From: Petrosia ficiformis
Lineage: Eukaryota; Porifera; Demospongiae; Haplosclerida; Petrosiidae
DNA length: 64,000 bases
Reading direction: 5' to 3'
NCBI GenBank assembly: GCA_947044365.1
Contig: OX345642.1
Span: 5,170,007 to 5,234,006, forward strand
Shown here in pieces: positions 1 through 10,021 of the stretch; positions within the stretch are counted from its first letter, which is position 1; the number at the start of each line of letters is the position of its first letter. The notes under the pieces are model-generated. The model was not told the origin of the DNA. It searched no databases and saw nothing but the letters and a program-made list of their open reading frames with translations. Position numbers and translations under genes: made by a program.

Positions 1-63
1 ACTGGAGAAGATGAAGAAGAATATTATACAACAGTGTAAACCAAATTCTGATTGGGTTTTCAG

Positions 64-699
64 ATGGGGCTGACATTCAGGATTTATCTTCCACGTTTGA
101 AAATGATTTGAGTTTTGCTGTATGGAGTATAAGAGAAATCACTTGTACTGAAATAGCTTGTTTGGTTAAAGCAGCTGTTAAAGTACAATACCCTCCCACT
201 TACAAATATATAGTGTTCTATTATGCTGGGGATGTAGGTGTCAATAAATCTAAGCGCACATTTTTAGTACCAGTGCAACCTAAAGGAAATAATGAAGCAG
301 AGGTATTGGATATTGAAGAGAATATTCTTTCTCCATTCAATACAAAAAGAAATCGTCCATCTTGTTTGTTCTTTTTCGATTGTTGTTTGAGTAAAGGCCC
401 CGCAGAAATGACTAAAGACAGTGAGTCCAATGATTCTTGCGATTCAATGAAATCCGTTGCACTCCAAGAGAAGATTCTAAATCTAAATGCACCAGTTCGA
501 TGTCTTGTTGCATACTACGCTACCAGTGTTCTACAAGGGGAACCGATTAAAAGAATTTGGACTCAAACACTTTGTAAAAATCTGAAAGAGAAGAATCTTT
601 CGATAAGTCGTATTCTTGATCTAACACATGACACCATCAAAGACGCTGGTCTTACTTTACCACACTATGAATCCTTTATGGGTTCAGTCTATTTGAATG
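64..699 (+). CDS. Gene A exon: caspase-like (peptidase C14) domain, catalytic His position changed
   Basis: The exon is open from a TTTTCAG acceptor (62-63) to a GTATGAGT donor (700), phase 1 at both ends, 212 codons. The sequence begins GADIQDLSSTFEND and then follows the p20 layout of C14 cysteine peptidases: a beta strand VFYYAG, a second strand FFFDCC, and a later AYYATS segment like the 'YATSPG' motif of metacaspase and paracaspase-type proteins. The nucleophile fits the DxC pattern (second Cys, codon 384-386). The usual GHG is replaced by G-D-V-G (228-239), so the catalytic His is absent at the expected place. Known family members process proteins in cell death or immunity; this one may be a pseudo-enzyme acting as a scaffold. 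The next exons encode death-fold domains. The gene starts upstream of the window. The TTG at 108 is not a start; the reading frame runs through it. Confidence 0.72.
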
Positions 700-785
700 G
701 TATGAGTACATGTATGTAGTATATAACAGCATTGTGTGTGGTATAATTATAAATGTTTTAACTCATGCATATTATTTGACTGTAG

Positions 786-1112
786 GAATCCCACTGTTGC
801 CATCAGAGCCTGTCACATCTGACAGTGTTGTAAGGCGCCATAGGAGTGACTTGTGCTGTGTATTAATTATTAAAGAAAATGAAGCGAGTCTATTTTCCCT
901 AGCAGGTGGGCTATTAGCTAGAGGAATCATTGATACTACCACCAAGAATGATGTGTGTCTCAAGCACAAGGAAGCTGATGCTCTTCTTATTCGTGTAGAA
1001 GAGGCTGTTAATGAGAGTCCTGATATGTTAGATGTTGTACTAGAGGTAATAGAGAAAGAAAGTTGTCTTGATCGTATTGTTAAGAGTATGAAGGATGAGA
1101 GTGACACTGCTG
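786..1112 (+). CDS. Gene A exon: CARD-like death-fold domain
   Basis: The acceptor is TTGACTGTAG (785) and the donor is G|GTATGT (1113). The exon is in phase 1 at both ends and joins in frame to the caspase-like exon across an 86-bp intron. After about 20 residues (GIPLLPSEPVTSD) comes a helical stretch: LCCVLII, ASLFSLAGGLLARGIID, ADALLIRVEEAV, a proline-containing turn (NESPDML), then VVLEVIEKE and LDRIVKSM. The spacing of these amphipathic helices, with 'LL..L...V...P..L..VL..I' in the second half, resembles a CARD. CARDs bind other CARDs and recruit caspases. I assign it by helix pattern only, so DED or another death-fold class remains possible. Confidence 0.55.
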
Positions 1113-2416
1113 GTATGTTATAAAATAGAATAATAATAGTTAGTGAATTTTGTTTGTGTATAAGGAAATCAATGCTGGATTTGTGTCTATATCAATCAGT
1201 GTTACCTATTATGATAATTGTATTTACTACTAGAAACAATCAACCAAATCCAAATTATAGTGTGTGGGGCAAAAGGTAGATTGAACACTTGGAGTAGGAA
1301 GAAATAAAAGTTGGGGGGGATGGGGGCTAACCCATGCATTTAATACTTATGTATGTAGAACATTAGTAATAAACACAGTATCTTTATCCAACATTGCCAT
1401 CAAAATCTCATGAATATCATTATGTGGTTCATTTAGGGTAGGGTTAGGGTTCCCTTGTGGTTAGGGTTCAATCAGTATCAAAGTGATCTTAGTCTTTGAT
1501 GGCAGTTTTGGACATCACTCAAACACAGAAAGGATTATATATCTAGGTTTTAAAATTGTCAATAGGGACATGCATTTAGCAAAACAGTTAGTAGAAATAA
1601 TACCTATTGATATTTAGATCTGAGCTTGATTCTGATGCAAACTGAGAGATATAAAGTAACGAATGGAAAGTACCTTTGTTATAAATGGCTAGTAGTGCAG
1701 CAACTAACCCAAGTGAAAAAGCAACTAGGTTTGGGACACAACTGGCTGGATGTAGAAGGATAGGAAAGTATAGTACACTACTTGTACAAAGTAAAAATGG
1801 GGGGAGGGCTTTACTACCCCCCCCTATAGCTAGCCCCCTTAACTAATCATTTCTAGTGGGAAACTACCTGAACTCTAGCAACATCAAAGTAAAATAATAG
1901 GACTTATATACAGAACACACATAACCATACCTATCACGCAAAATAAAACAGCTCCACGTTTAATTAACCCTCCCATAAAGGCATGCAGAGCTGAGGGCTA
2001 CCCTAATTCGTTTTTTTTTTGTGACTGTCTGTCTATGTATTAGTAAATTTCCTAACAAATTAACAACATTGGCACTTTGAGCAGACTCGAACATAACTTT
2101 ATAAATAAATTGTATTAGGAATGCTTGTCTTCTATTTTTTTCTTGTACAATTTAAAGTCTGCTTATATATAGCTCATAACTAGCAATATTTGCTAATATT
2201 CAGACAGACACAGAGGCAAAATGATTACGGTAACCCTCGCCTCTGCCTACATGGGTGAGGGCTGATGAATGCCATGCTGCACAGAATCCTTGGCACTGTG
2301 ATATACAACAAGAGTTCAGCACAGCATGACATTAGGTGTTTGAGTTTCTTCAAATTGTTATTTGTGATTGATAATGAACAAAACCACTTGACATGTATTG
2401 TTTTTGTGTCACAAAG
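1113..2416 (+). other. Intron of gene A with repeats
   Basis: This is 1.3 kb between the CARD-like and Death exons. I see no further exon. It holds a G-rich tract near 1310-1330 and a C-rich tract near 1818-1845, which may be the two ends of one repeat (AGTTGGGGGG versus CCCCCTTAACT), a TTAGGGT-type run near 1435-1465, and the inverted-repeat element at 1967-2262. Confidence 0.5.
1967..2262. mobile_element. MITE-like element with about 40-bp terminal inverted repeats
   Basis: The left end (CCCTCCCATAAAGGCATGCA, then GAGGGCTACC) is matched in inverted form by the right end (GGTAACCCTCGCCTCTGCC, then CCCATG..GAGGG near 2262). About 295 bp with no coding capacity. The superfamily is not clear. 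Confidence 0.55.
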
Positions 2417-2823
2417 GTAAAAGGATACGTATGAAACAACCAGAAAGAGACGATGTTTACAGGTTACTCAAAACCAAATCTGCTGACTGGGAAGAATTTG
2501 CAAGAGAATTAAGGATTGATGATAATTATCGTAAACAATTAAGACCATTAATTATAACGTCATCTGATGATGATATTTTGGATAAAGTCCTGGCCAGGTG
2601 GATTCAGTCAGAGTCATCTGAAGTAACATGGAAATGCATTCTTAATGTATTGAAAGAATTGAAATATATTGACCTTTTAAAAATAGCTCAAATGTACTTA
2701 CACAAAGAGGATGTCATCAAAAGATATTGTAAGAAGCATGACTTCGAATTCACTGGTGAGAGACTTATGAAAATAGTGTGTATTATGGTTCTGTATAGAT
2801 ATAATAATTGTGTGGGTGCTTGA
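2417..2823 (+). CDS. Gene A exon: Death domain, possibly C-terminal exon
   Basis: The acceptor is CACAAAG (2416); entry is phase 1 and in frame with the CARD-like exon, giving a start of GKRIRMKQPERDD. The six-helix Death pattern follows: VYRLLKTKSADWEEFARELRI (helices 1-2 with the conserved Trp), a YRKQL helix, DDDILDKVLARWIQS and VTWKCILNVLKEL (Trp pair typical of Death domains), then IDLLKIAQMYL. It is homologous to the terminal exon of gene B at 47861. The frame stops at 2821-2823 after a 22-residue tail. A good phase-1 donor (ACTG|GTGAGA, 2755/2756) could instead splice onward, but no convincing following exon was found. Death domains mediate homotypic assembly of apoptosis and NF-kB complexes. 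Confidence 0.7.
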
Positions 2824-4134
2824 GCTGACTAGATGCTTTACATTAAATTATATGTTATGTTTAATTTCTTTTTGAGGAAGAACCAGCAAACGCAAATGTA
2901 AATTAATATAAAATATCAGTGTGGTGGTATTGGAAGAGACCTATATTAATTTCTGATTTGTTGCCACATAGAAGAAAAATTATAAACTCACTTTTCTTTT
3001 GGTATGCAAAAAAAGATTGAACTTTTAAGTTTTATAGAATCCCTATTATAGTTTCTGTTTATTTTTTAAGATCTGAAGCTTTAGTTTCATGATGACAAGA
3101 AAGCAAATTATATACACTGTCAATTATGTATTACCCTTTATCCTTTTCAATATTGTAGAACAGCGGAGTTCCCTTTTTTTTTACTTTGTGTAACTTTAAT
3201 AATTTTTCTCTTGATAAGGAAGGAAACATATTTTTCAAGGTTGTACTAGGGGGAGGGGTAGATGAAACTCCAATCGGTTTCTAGTTTTGCCAGCTTCTTG
3301 CTGCATACAATCTGGTTCAATTCTGTATCTTTTGGAAGCCACACCCACCCGGGGGTATAATTATTGGGCCTAAATGTTTTCACTGATAGTTTATTTTCAG
3401 AAACAAAGCTAAACACACCCTTCGGGTGGTGGAGGGGGCGGTAGGCGGGAAACCCTGGCAGGGTAACTGTAGTTGCTCTCTGAGAAAGATCGGAGTTTGA
3501 TAATGTCTAGAAAGGTAGATTTTATGGTTTCAGTGAAAAGCTACAGAATTCAGCTTTCTTCAGCCTCTTGTAAGTATAAAAGTAAAATGAATTTTCAGAA
3601 AATGGCTCTATTTGTTTTCTCAAAATACATTGTACTTGGTGCACGCCATGATTGGTGGGCGTGGCTTTCGTGGTTTTGTACTTATTGCGATTGCAAAAAT
3701 GGCGATTTTAACCGTATTTCTTCAATTACAGGACAATATAAAGCTGATCAGAAGATATGAAGGTTGCTATTAGACCAGGTTAGAGTCATATTATATAATA
3801 TTCTATTTTGAAAGTGATTGGAGTCACATCTGCCCACTCCCTAGTACTACCTTAAAGAAAGATGTTTTAATTATTCATTAGCTATAATAATAATTATCAT
3901 ATTATATTGTATATTAATGAGTGGGTGTATCAAAGGAAGTGCCAGTGCCAGAGGTTGATCATACCCAGGCAAGTTGACATACCTGAAAATAGATAAAACA
4001 CTACCTATACCTCAGTGGTGTTTAAACTGATATGAAGTCATGACAGAGTGCATCATGTGATCAGAATAGGCTAAAAATATGCAAAATAAGATCGTCTTCT
4101 CCATTGTGTAGAGTCTGATTGCAATGGCCAGAGA
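2824..4134. other. Intergenic, repeat-bearing
   Basis: No gene seen. 3235-3530 is one copy of a repeat whose second copy lies at 4972-5296 (shared AGGTTGTACTAGGGGGAGGG at the left and CTCTGAGAAA.ATCGGAG at the right). 3900-4030 (GAGTGGGTGTAT, AGTGCCAGTGC, AGATAAAACACTA, CTCAGTGGTGTT) matches 48700-48925 downstream of gene B, so this is a shared 3' flank. Confidence 0.5.
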
Positions 4135-4220
4135 GTGATGTTGACGCAATGTGATTTCTGCCCAGTTCTCTGAATGTCAAAGTGAAGAAATTCAACAAAG
4201 CGCAGGTGGTAAACAGTGGA

Positions 4221-4251
<31 letters not shown>

Positions 4252-4815
4252 TGCTTCGTCATATATATACTTAGTGATGTGGATTAATGAGATTCCCGGG
4301 GAGTTTAGCTGGGGCACCACATCTGTCAAACAGTAATGCAGGTGTCCAAAGGCGAACTCAGCAAGAATGGAAATCTCACAAGGAACAAAAGGGTAAAAGC
4401 TTGCTTCATTACGATTTTCTGTACGAATATGAATCGTGAAAGCATGGCCTATCGATCCTTTGATCTTTTGTGGGTCTTAAGCCAGAGTTGTCAGAAACGT
4501 TACCACAGGTATAACTGAGCTAGGTTACACCGCCATGAGACAAGTTAGTTTTATCCTACTGATGAGATGATCATTGCAATAGTAATTCAACTCGGTACGA
4601 GAGGAACAGTCATTTTGGACAGTTAGCAATTGCACTTGGTCGAACAACCAATAGTGCAAATGAAGCTACCATTTACTGGATTAGGATCCAAAAAAAAATG
4701 TAACTTGGTGTGAAATCCCCTGTATATGACCTGAGATGGATGAAGTGTTGTAAGTGGCACAGTGACCTTGTTGTTATGATCCACTGAGAGTAAGCTGTTG
4801 TCCTAGGATTTATGC
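4135..4815 (+). pseudogene. 28S (large subunit) rRNA pseudogene, 3' part, internally deleted
   Basis: Several stretches are recognisable as conserved nuclear 28S rRNA in the right order: TTTCTGCCCAG..CTCTGAATGTC, GTAACTATGACTCTCTTAAG then GTAGCCAAAT, GGATTAATGAGATTCCC, GGGGAGTTTAGCTGGGGC then CACATCTGTCAAAC, AAAGGGTAAAAGCTTGCTT, CGTGAAAGCATGGCC then TATCGATCCTTTGATC, GTTACCACAGGTATAACTG, GAGACAAGTTAGTTTTATCC, GTACGAGAGGAAC, and near the end GTAAGTGGCACAGTGACC and GATCCACTGAGAGT. Three conserved stretches are missing: after GAGATTCCC (4296), after ATAACTG (about 4517), and after GGATTAGGATC (about 4690). Numerous substitutions rule out a functional rRNA. The right end coincides with the normal 28S 3' end. 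It interrupts the shared 3' flank of genes A and B. Confidence 0.9.
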
Positions 4816-4971
4816 AGGTATATTATCCATTCAGAGTTCATGCAAATAGTTTCTGGGGGCTGAGAGTCTGGCTTATGAAATTGTCATACATACAATCTAG
4901 TATTGGGAATTGGACTAGTATAGTACTATAGTCTCGTTCCCAGCTGCACACCCTCTAAACTTGGGTCAATT

Positions 4972-5296
4972 CAAGGTTGTACTAGGGGGAGGGGCTGATG
5001 CAACTCCAATGTCTTGTAATGTTGTTGCTACCATGCTTTTCAGGTTGCTTGAAACCTATGCAATTACAACCAGAGGAATCGACCAATGAAATTTGAGTAT
5101 CACGTAAATTAGTAGATTCGATTGGTCATTTTAGTCTCAGATCGAGACGGACTAATCAAGCAACCTGAAAAGCACGGTACATCCAATCTGGTTCTTTTTG
5201 GAAACCACAACCACACGGGGGTGTAATTATGGCAGGGTAAACTGTAGTTGGTCTCTGAGAAAAATCGGAGATCGAGAGAGCCTAGAAAGGTCTCTT
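4972..5296. repeat. Second copy of the 3235-3530 repeat, interrupted by a MITE
   Basis: Shares the AGGTTGTACTAGGGGGAGGG start, an ATCCAATCTGGTTC-type centre, a CACGGGGGTGTAATTAT-like segment and the CTCTGAGAAAAATCGGAG end with the copy at 3235. Its extra middle part is the inverted-repeat element at 5035-5173. Confidence 0.6.
5035..5173. mobile_element. Short MITE with GCTTTTCAGGTTGCTT ends
   Basis: The left end GCTTTTCAGGTTGCTT is matched in inverted form by AAGCAACCTGAAAAGC at the right end. 139 bp, no coding capacity. It is nested in the repeat copy at 4972-5296 and absent from the copy at 3235, which supports insertion. Confidence 0.7.
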
Positions 5297-5489
5297 CATT
5301 TAATGTCATTCTATATCATATACATGTTCATGTATATCCATCTGCAGGGATACACAATACTGTAGTATAGCTATGATAAAAGATCAATTGTGTCCATTAT
5401 GTTTTAATATGTCCCCATAAGTCTTCTCAAAGTATTAACAATGAATAATAATCATCTATTGAGTAATATTACCCTTTCAATCTACCTTC

Positions 5490-6110
5490 ATGTTCAATTC
5501 TTGTTTTCCAGAATGTTTGAAGATTCTTTGATATGTGTTCATTTGGAGGACAAAGAGGTCATGTTGACAGCAGTACCAGAATATCTAGTAATGAGATACA
5601 TGTAACTGAAGATTTACTACTGGCCATGAAGACTACAGCTAAAATACATATGAAATTTAGTAAGCAACCCTCTGATATCCTATGGTGGTTGATGTGTGGT
5701 TATTGTGTGTTTTGTGCTTTTTACACCCAAATATATGAATATATATGTATAAATATGTATCAATATATTCTAATTCTCATTTCTATATATTAAGAAGTTG
5801 TACTGGTGGATTTAACAGAGTTTATCTCAAGAGGTTCCCATAAGCACATAGGTTTGAAACCAATGTAGAATAAGAGCTATTTTATATCCCTATATGACAA
5901 AATGTCAATGTAATCATGGGTTTTATAATGTATATGTTATAAACCTGCCATTGACTGCTATAACACAAACTACAGGATTATAACACTTACCTACGTAATC
6001 CAAATTCAGTCACGCTTGTGAGGTAATGCTTTAGTGGTTACACTATAACTAACACTAAAATAAAATTATACAACAACAATATTATTACTTCACATAGAGT
6101 ACTTTATTTT
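5490..6110. repeat. Gene A 3' flank homologous to gene B 3' flank (49360-50470)
   Basis: Shared words in order: TTCTTGTTTTCCAG, GACTACAGCT, ATACATATGAAA, TTAGTAAGCAAC, TTGTGTTTTGTGCTT-like, GGTGGATTT, CATAAGCACATAGGTTTGAA, TGCCATTGACT, CACAAACTACA and ATTACTTCA. The counterpart carries two MITE insertions that this copy lacks. No reading frame is kept between the two copies, so I treat the sequence as non-coding flank. Confidence 0.7.
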
Positions 6111-7190
6111 TAATTCAGTTGATCGACTTTAATCTGAAACTTGAATCATTGTTTGTAAAAACTGACTTTTGGTAGTAATTTTAGTAGTTACCAATAGACA
6201 TCCACACTCTATAATTATGAAATGCTTTTGTACTTCTTTAAGTATTAATTGCATGAATAAACCTTCTTACAATATATTATCCTTACAATATAATTATCTG
6301 AGAGTACAACTGTTTTGTGTAGTAGAGATTTCAAACTCATCACTTGCAAATGTAACGTAAGGGTGGCCATTTTTTTCACAGGCCATCCCTACATAGAGAG
6401 TACTATATCATACCCTGTTTAACTAGTATTTTAGTGCTAGAAAAATGCTGATGTGCAAATAATTGAACTTAATTTAGAGCATGGATTTTACTACTTGCAC
6501 TAGAGTGTAATTAGATTGAGCTCAATTATTTGTAAAAACAAATCATCATTTTTCTAAAAGAGGAAATTTACTGTTTTCAGTTTTCATTAGTAATAAAGTA
6601 ATTAACAATTTGTCATCCATCCATTACTGTATTTTCAGATTTTAAATTTGATCAGCAGAGTTGCAAGTATATCTTTTCATTCATGATGCCATGTCTAGTG
6701 AGGAATCGTGTCACATTTATATATATATATATATATATATAGATTTATATAATTTTTTATAATTTATATATATATATTTTTAACTGTTTTTGTAGTCCCA
6801 AAGACTCTTGTTTGATCGATAGAGCTCCAAGTATATATTTTTATTCATGATACTGCATTTATAGTAATCATTGACCAAATTTTAATACCACTTAAGGTGG
6901 GCTCCTGATGTTGTTCGCCCAGGTTTCCCATGTATTGCGCATACTGTAAAAATATAATTTTCCAAATAATCGGCTAGGACTCATTTGTACTTATGCATGT
7001 AGGAGTATGCATAATTTTTAATATTCTAAATAAGGGGTTTCCCCTTCCCCACTTTCAAAACATTGTCTATACCCTTACAATTCTCACTTATACTAGTAAT
7101 AATTTGGTATACAAAGTAGAGATAAATAGTATAATGATAGCAAATGCTATCCTGCATATAATAATTATAATTTCTGCATTCTTATAAATG
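6111..7190. other. Non-coding stretch with dispersed repeats
   Basis: No gene seen. 6150-6420 (CCACACTCTATAATTATGAAAT, ATTATCTGAGAGTACAA) resembles 51600-52100. 6717-6780 is an AT-rich simple repeat. The words AGAG.T.CAAGTATAT and ATTCATGAT recur at about 6656 and 6822, a degenerate duplication around the AT tract. Confidence 0.45.
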
Positions 7191-7750
7191 TCTGCAGGAT
7201 AGTGCTGCTGTATTCTGCAGGCCTACCTTGTTTCTTTATATCTGTCATTATTGCATAATGTTTTATCCTTTTTTGTCCTTACATTCCTAGATGCATGGAT
7301 TGCATACTTGAAATTTCTTAATGTAAATGAAAGCTAAACAGAACTTTTAATTGTTGTAGCAGTAATTATTTGTCCATGTTACTTTGATACTGTTGTATAT
7401 AAAGCTATTTTGCATGGTCATCAAATTTGACCATTTCAAAGAAATCAATGGTTCCTACATACATAAATAGTAACACTGTGTAGTGTACTTTAGTATACAA
7501 TAAAGTAGAGTTATTCAGGCCCTTTTAAATACAATCAACTTAAGGAAATGAATTAAAGATGGAGTGATAACAAAAGAACACTACTCACAAACTATTGCTC
7601 AATAGAAAGCTGTAACATTATTATATTATATGTTCATGCATAATGATTGCATTAAAATAATTATTATGACGATGTTATATATTAATGCTATCACCGAGCT
7701 CTAATATGTTTGTTGTATGTATCTATGTATATATGCAATGGATTTATGTA
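7191..7750. repeat. Copy of the dispersed block found five more times in the 10-25 kb duplication
   Basis: GATGCATGGATTGCATACTTGA and GAAATCAATGGTTCCTACATAC mark this block. Further copies start near 11380, 14320, 19210, 19495 and 22375. The part 7599-7740 (AATAGAAAGCTGTAACATTA..) is repeated at 17067-17220. No gene seen. Confidence 0.65.
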
Positions 7751-7756
7751 TGTTGT

Positions 7757-7990
7757 TATCATACATACATACATACATACATACACATACATACACACAT
7801 ACATACATACATATAAACATACATACATACATACATACATACATACATACATACATACAAACTTACATACATACATACATACATACATACACACATACAT
7901 ACATACATACATACACATACATACACACATACATACATACATATAAACATACATACATACATACATACATATATACATACATACATTGTA
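7757..7990. repeat. CATA tetranucleotide microsatellite
   Basis: A long run of CATA units with occasional CACA and TATAAA variants, ending in TATG/TTTG units. It produces open frames on both strands that are translation artefacts of the repeat. A shorter relative lies at 17236-17335. Confidence 0.95.
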
Positions 7991-8158
7991 TGTATGTTTG
8001 TTTGTATGTATATACGTATACCAGTTCAACATTTTTCAGCTGTGCCGCATAAATTGCAGGCATCCATCAAATCCTAGTTTTCAGCGTGTACTTGCATTCA
8101 TAACAGGTAATGAATATTATATTTTTTAGTGTTTTGCATCAATATTTTTTATAATTTA

Positions 8159-9454
8159 GATCCAGATGGAAATCCCCATCGTCTGTGTTTCTTGTCGTAT
8201 CGTCTTCCTGATGGATTTAAGCCTGTAATAGTGCCACATGGAAATGCCAAGTCCAATCAGCCTTTCTATCCCACTTTACCCAGTACAAAAGCCCTGAGTG
8301 TAAAGCATCTGGCCCAAAAGAAACCCTGTATAAAGTAAGTGCCAAAATTGGAGGTATTAAAAATGCCAGTTGTGCTTCACAGCTTCCTCGCAATGAAAGA
8401 CAAGTGTCCTATATTCAACAGAAGGGAGGAGGTACCAATGATGTAGACGAGTTGTTTTTATTGATGCAGCAGGCGAAGGTTGGTGATAAGATTGACCTGT
8501 TTCAATCACTTCAGACGAAATATAAAGCAATACCTTCAGGAGGGACTGGTTGACAGCAATAGCAATGATGAATTTCAGCAGAAGCTATTGGTACTGAAAG
8601 AGCGTTGGAAAAATTGGACGACAATGACTGTTTCTATGATTGGTTTTGTCAGTACAAGGTTTCCATTGTACAAGAAATCATGCTTAAGTTTGTTAGAGAA
8701 GAAGCTGGCCTTGGATGCCCACCTCAACCATTCACTACAAATGCCAGTGAGACGACAAATTTTATCCTTAAAAACAAACTAGATTATAAAAGCCACCAAC
8801 TCCTTGAATTTGTAGAAAAGCTGAAACAGCTTATTGATGATCAAGAGAAGGAAATTGAGAAAGCAGTTGTGCAAAGGGGCAAATACAGATTTATACCAGA
8901 ATACACAGTATCTTGAGGTTCCTGAAGACCACTGGTACAAGATGACTCCCCAACAGCGGCAAAAGCACTTAGAAAGCATTACACACACCCAGATTCAAAG
9001 TCCTGGAGGAGTGTCCTCTCTGCACCCACCATCTCAGAATTTATCACTTTCAATCGATGTACATGAAATGACTGCTCAAGTTAATATCCTATTTTCTTGC
9101 CTTCAAGGTATCTGGAATAAAGCAGGTGAACTTCTGTCTACAGCTGGAAGTATAGTTTCCGCCCCTGGTCACTGTCCTGAAGCACGACTCGTACTCAGTC
9201 GCTCAGGAAAACGTCCACATCTAGTTTTACCATCCAAAGTTGGATTTAAGTGCGACTCTGATTGTGTAAATTTCAAATCTCTTGGGATTTGTTCTCATAC
9301 GGTCGCTGTTGCCCATATTAATGATCAGCTCCCTCAGTTTGTTTCAAATTTGAAGAAAGCTAAGAAGCAACCAAATTTAACACAGCTTGCTGTTCATGAA
9401 ATGCCTGCTGGAGCAGGAAAGAATCACGAAAACGAAAAAGGAAGCCATCGATAG
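8159..9454 (+). pseudogene. Pseudogene of a SWIM zinc-finger, MULE-transposase-like protein
   Basis: Homologous pieces run in order but in different frames. DPDGNPHRLCFLSYRLPDGF (8159 on); ASQLPRNERQVSYIQQKGGG (8357 on); CFNHFRRNIKQYLQ then EGLVDSNSNDEF (8497 on); FYDWFCQYK, EAGLGCPPQPFTTNASET and GKYRFIPEY (8630-8905); then VPEDHWYKMTP and a SWIM finger C-D-S-D-C..GICSHT at 9252-9300, ending near ANQ/AGK-rich residues at 9454. This order matches a family common in sponge and cnidarian genomes that combines a MULE transposase core with a C-terminal SWIM finger. The core between QSLQTK and CFNHF is missing, and at least three frame changes are needed. It is therefore a dead copy. Family name is from memory; no search was run. 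Confidence 0.7.
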
Positions 9455-10021
9455 AAGGACGACAGGAGCTTTTCTCGAGCTCACAGAATGTTGCCTCTAT
9501 ACTGTCAATGTAACAATTGATTCAGGAACATGTTTCAGTCCTATTATACAACAACCTTGTTCCTATCATGCTGTTTCTTCAATATCACCTTCATATTATG
9601 TGCCTCATCAAGTTCCACTAGATCGAAGTTTGCACCGGCCTATTACCATATTTCAACTTCCCTTGTCTGCTAGCAAAGTGGCCATCTTTCACTGCGTATA
9701 ATGTTGTTGTTGAGCCAGACATACTGGAGATATTAAATGATGTCCATAGTGAATTTTTGTGTAATTTTGGAGTTCTTGTTTGATAATTTTGTTGTATGAA
9801 ACTTGTTTCCCAACTTGACTGTTTTGTCGTTACTGAACTGATTTTTTGTGTGAATTGTTGTCATCATGTACAGAATATTAATCTTGTGATTTTTTTTACT
9901 AACAATGTTTTCTAAAATTAATGACAAGTATGCATATGTGTACATAATTATAGGTGAAGTCAATCAAATTCCATTCCACTGTTCCATTCCAGTGATTGTC
10001 TACGACCAGTTTTTTCCTTGC
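9455..10021. other. Non-coding, 3' flank of the SWIM pseudogene
   Basis: An open frame (9387-9701) overlaps the pseudogene end and may include its decayed tail, but I recognise no motif in it. AT-rich sequence follows. Confidence 0.4.

Noticed and set aside
1435..1465. TTAGGGTTAGGGTTC-like run resembling telomere repeat
   Set aside because: Only about two and a half imperfect units inside an intron; too short to call an interstitial telomere.
5511..5793. Possible exon after TTGTTTTCCAG, open frame 5533-5793
   Set aside because: The paralogous sequence at 49390 does not keep the frame, and phase-1 entry at 5511 meets a stop after six codons.
7691..8063. Several open frames on both strands, rich in YMYVC or HTYI
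   Set aside because: They are translations of the CATA microsatellite and have no non-repeat coding part.
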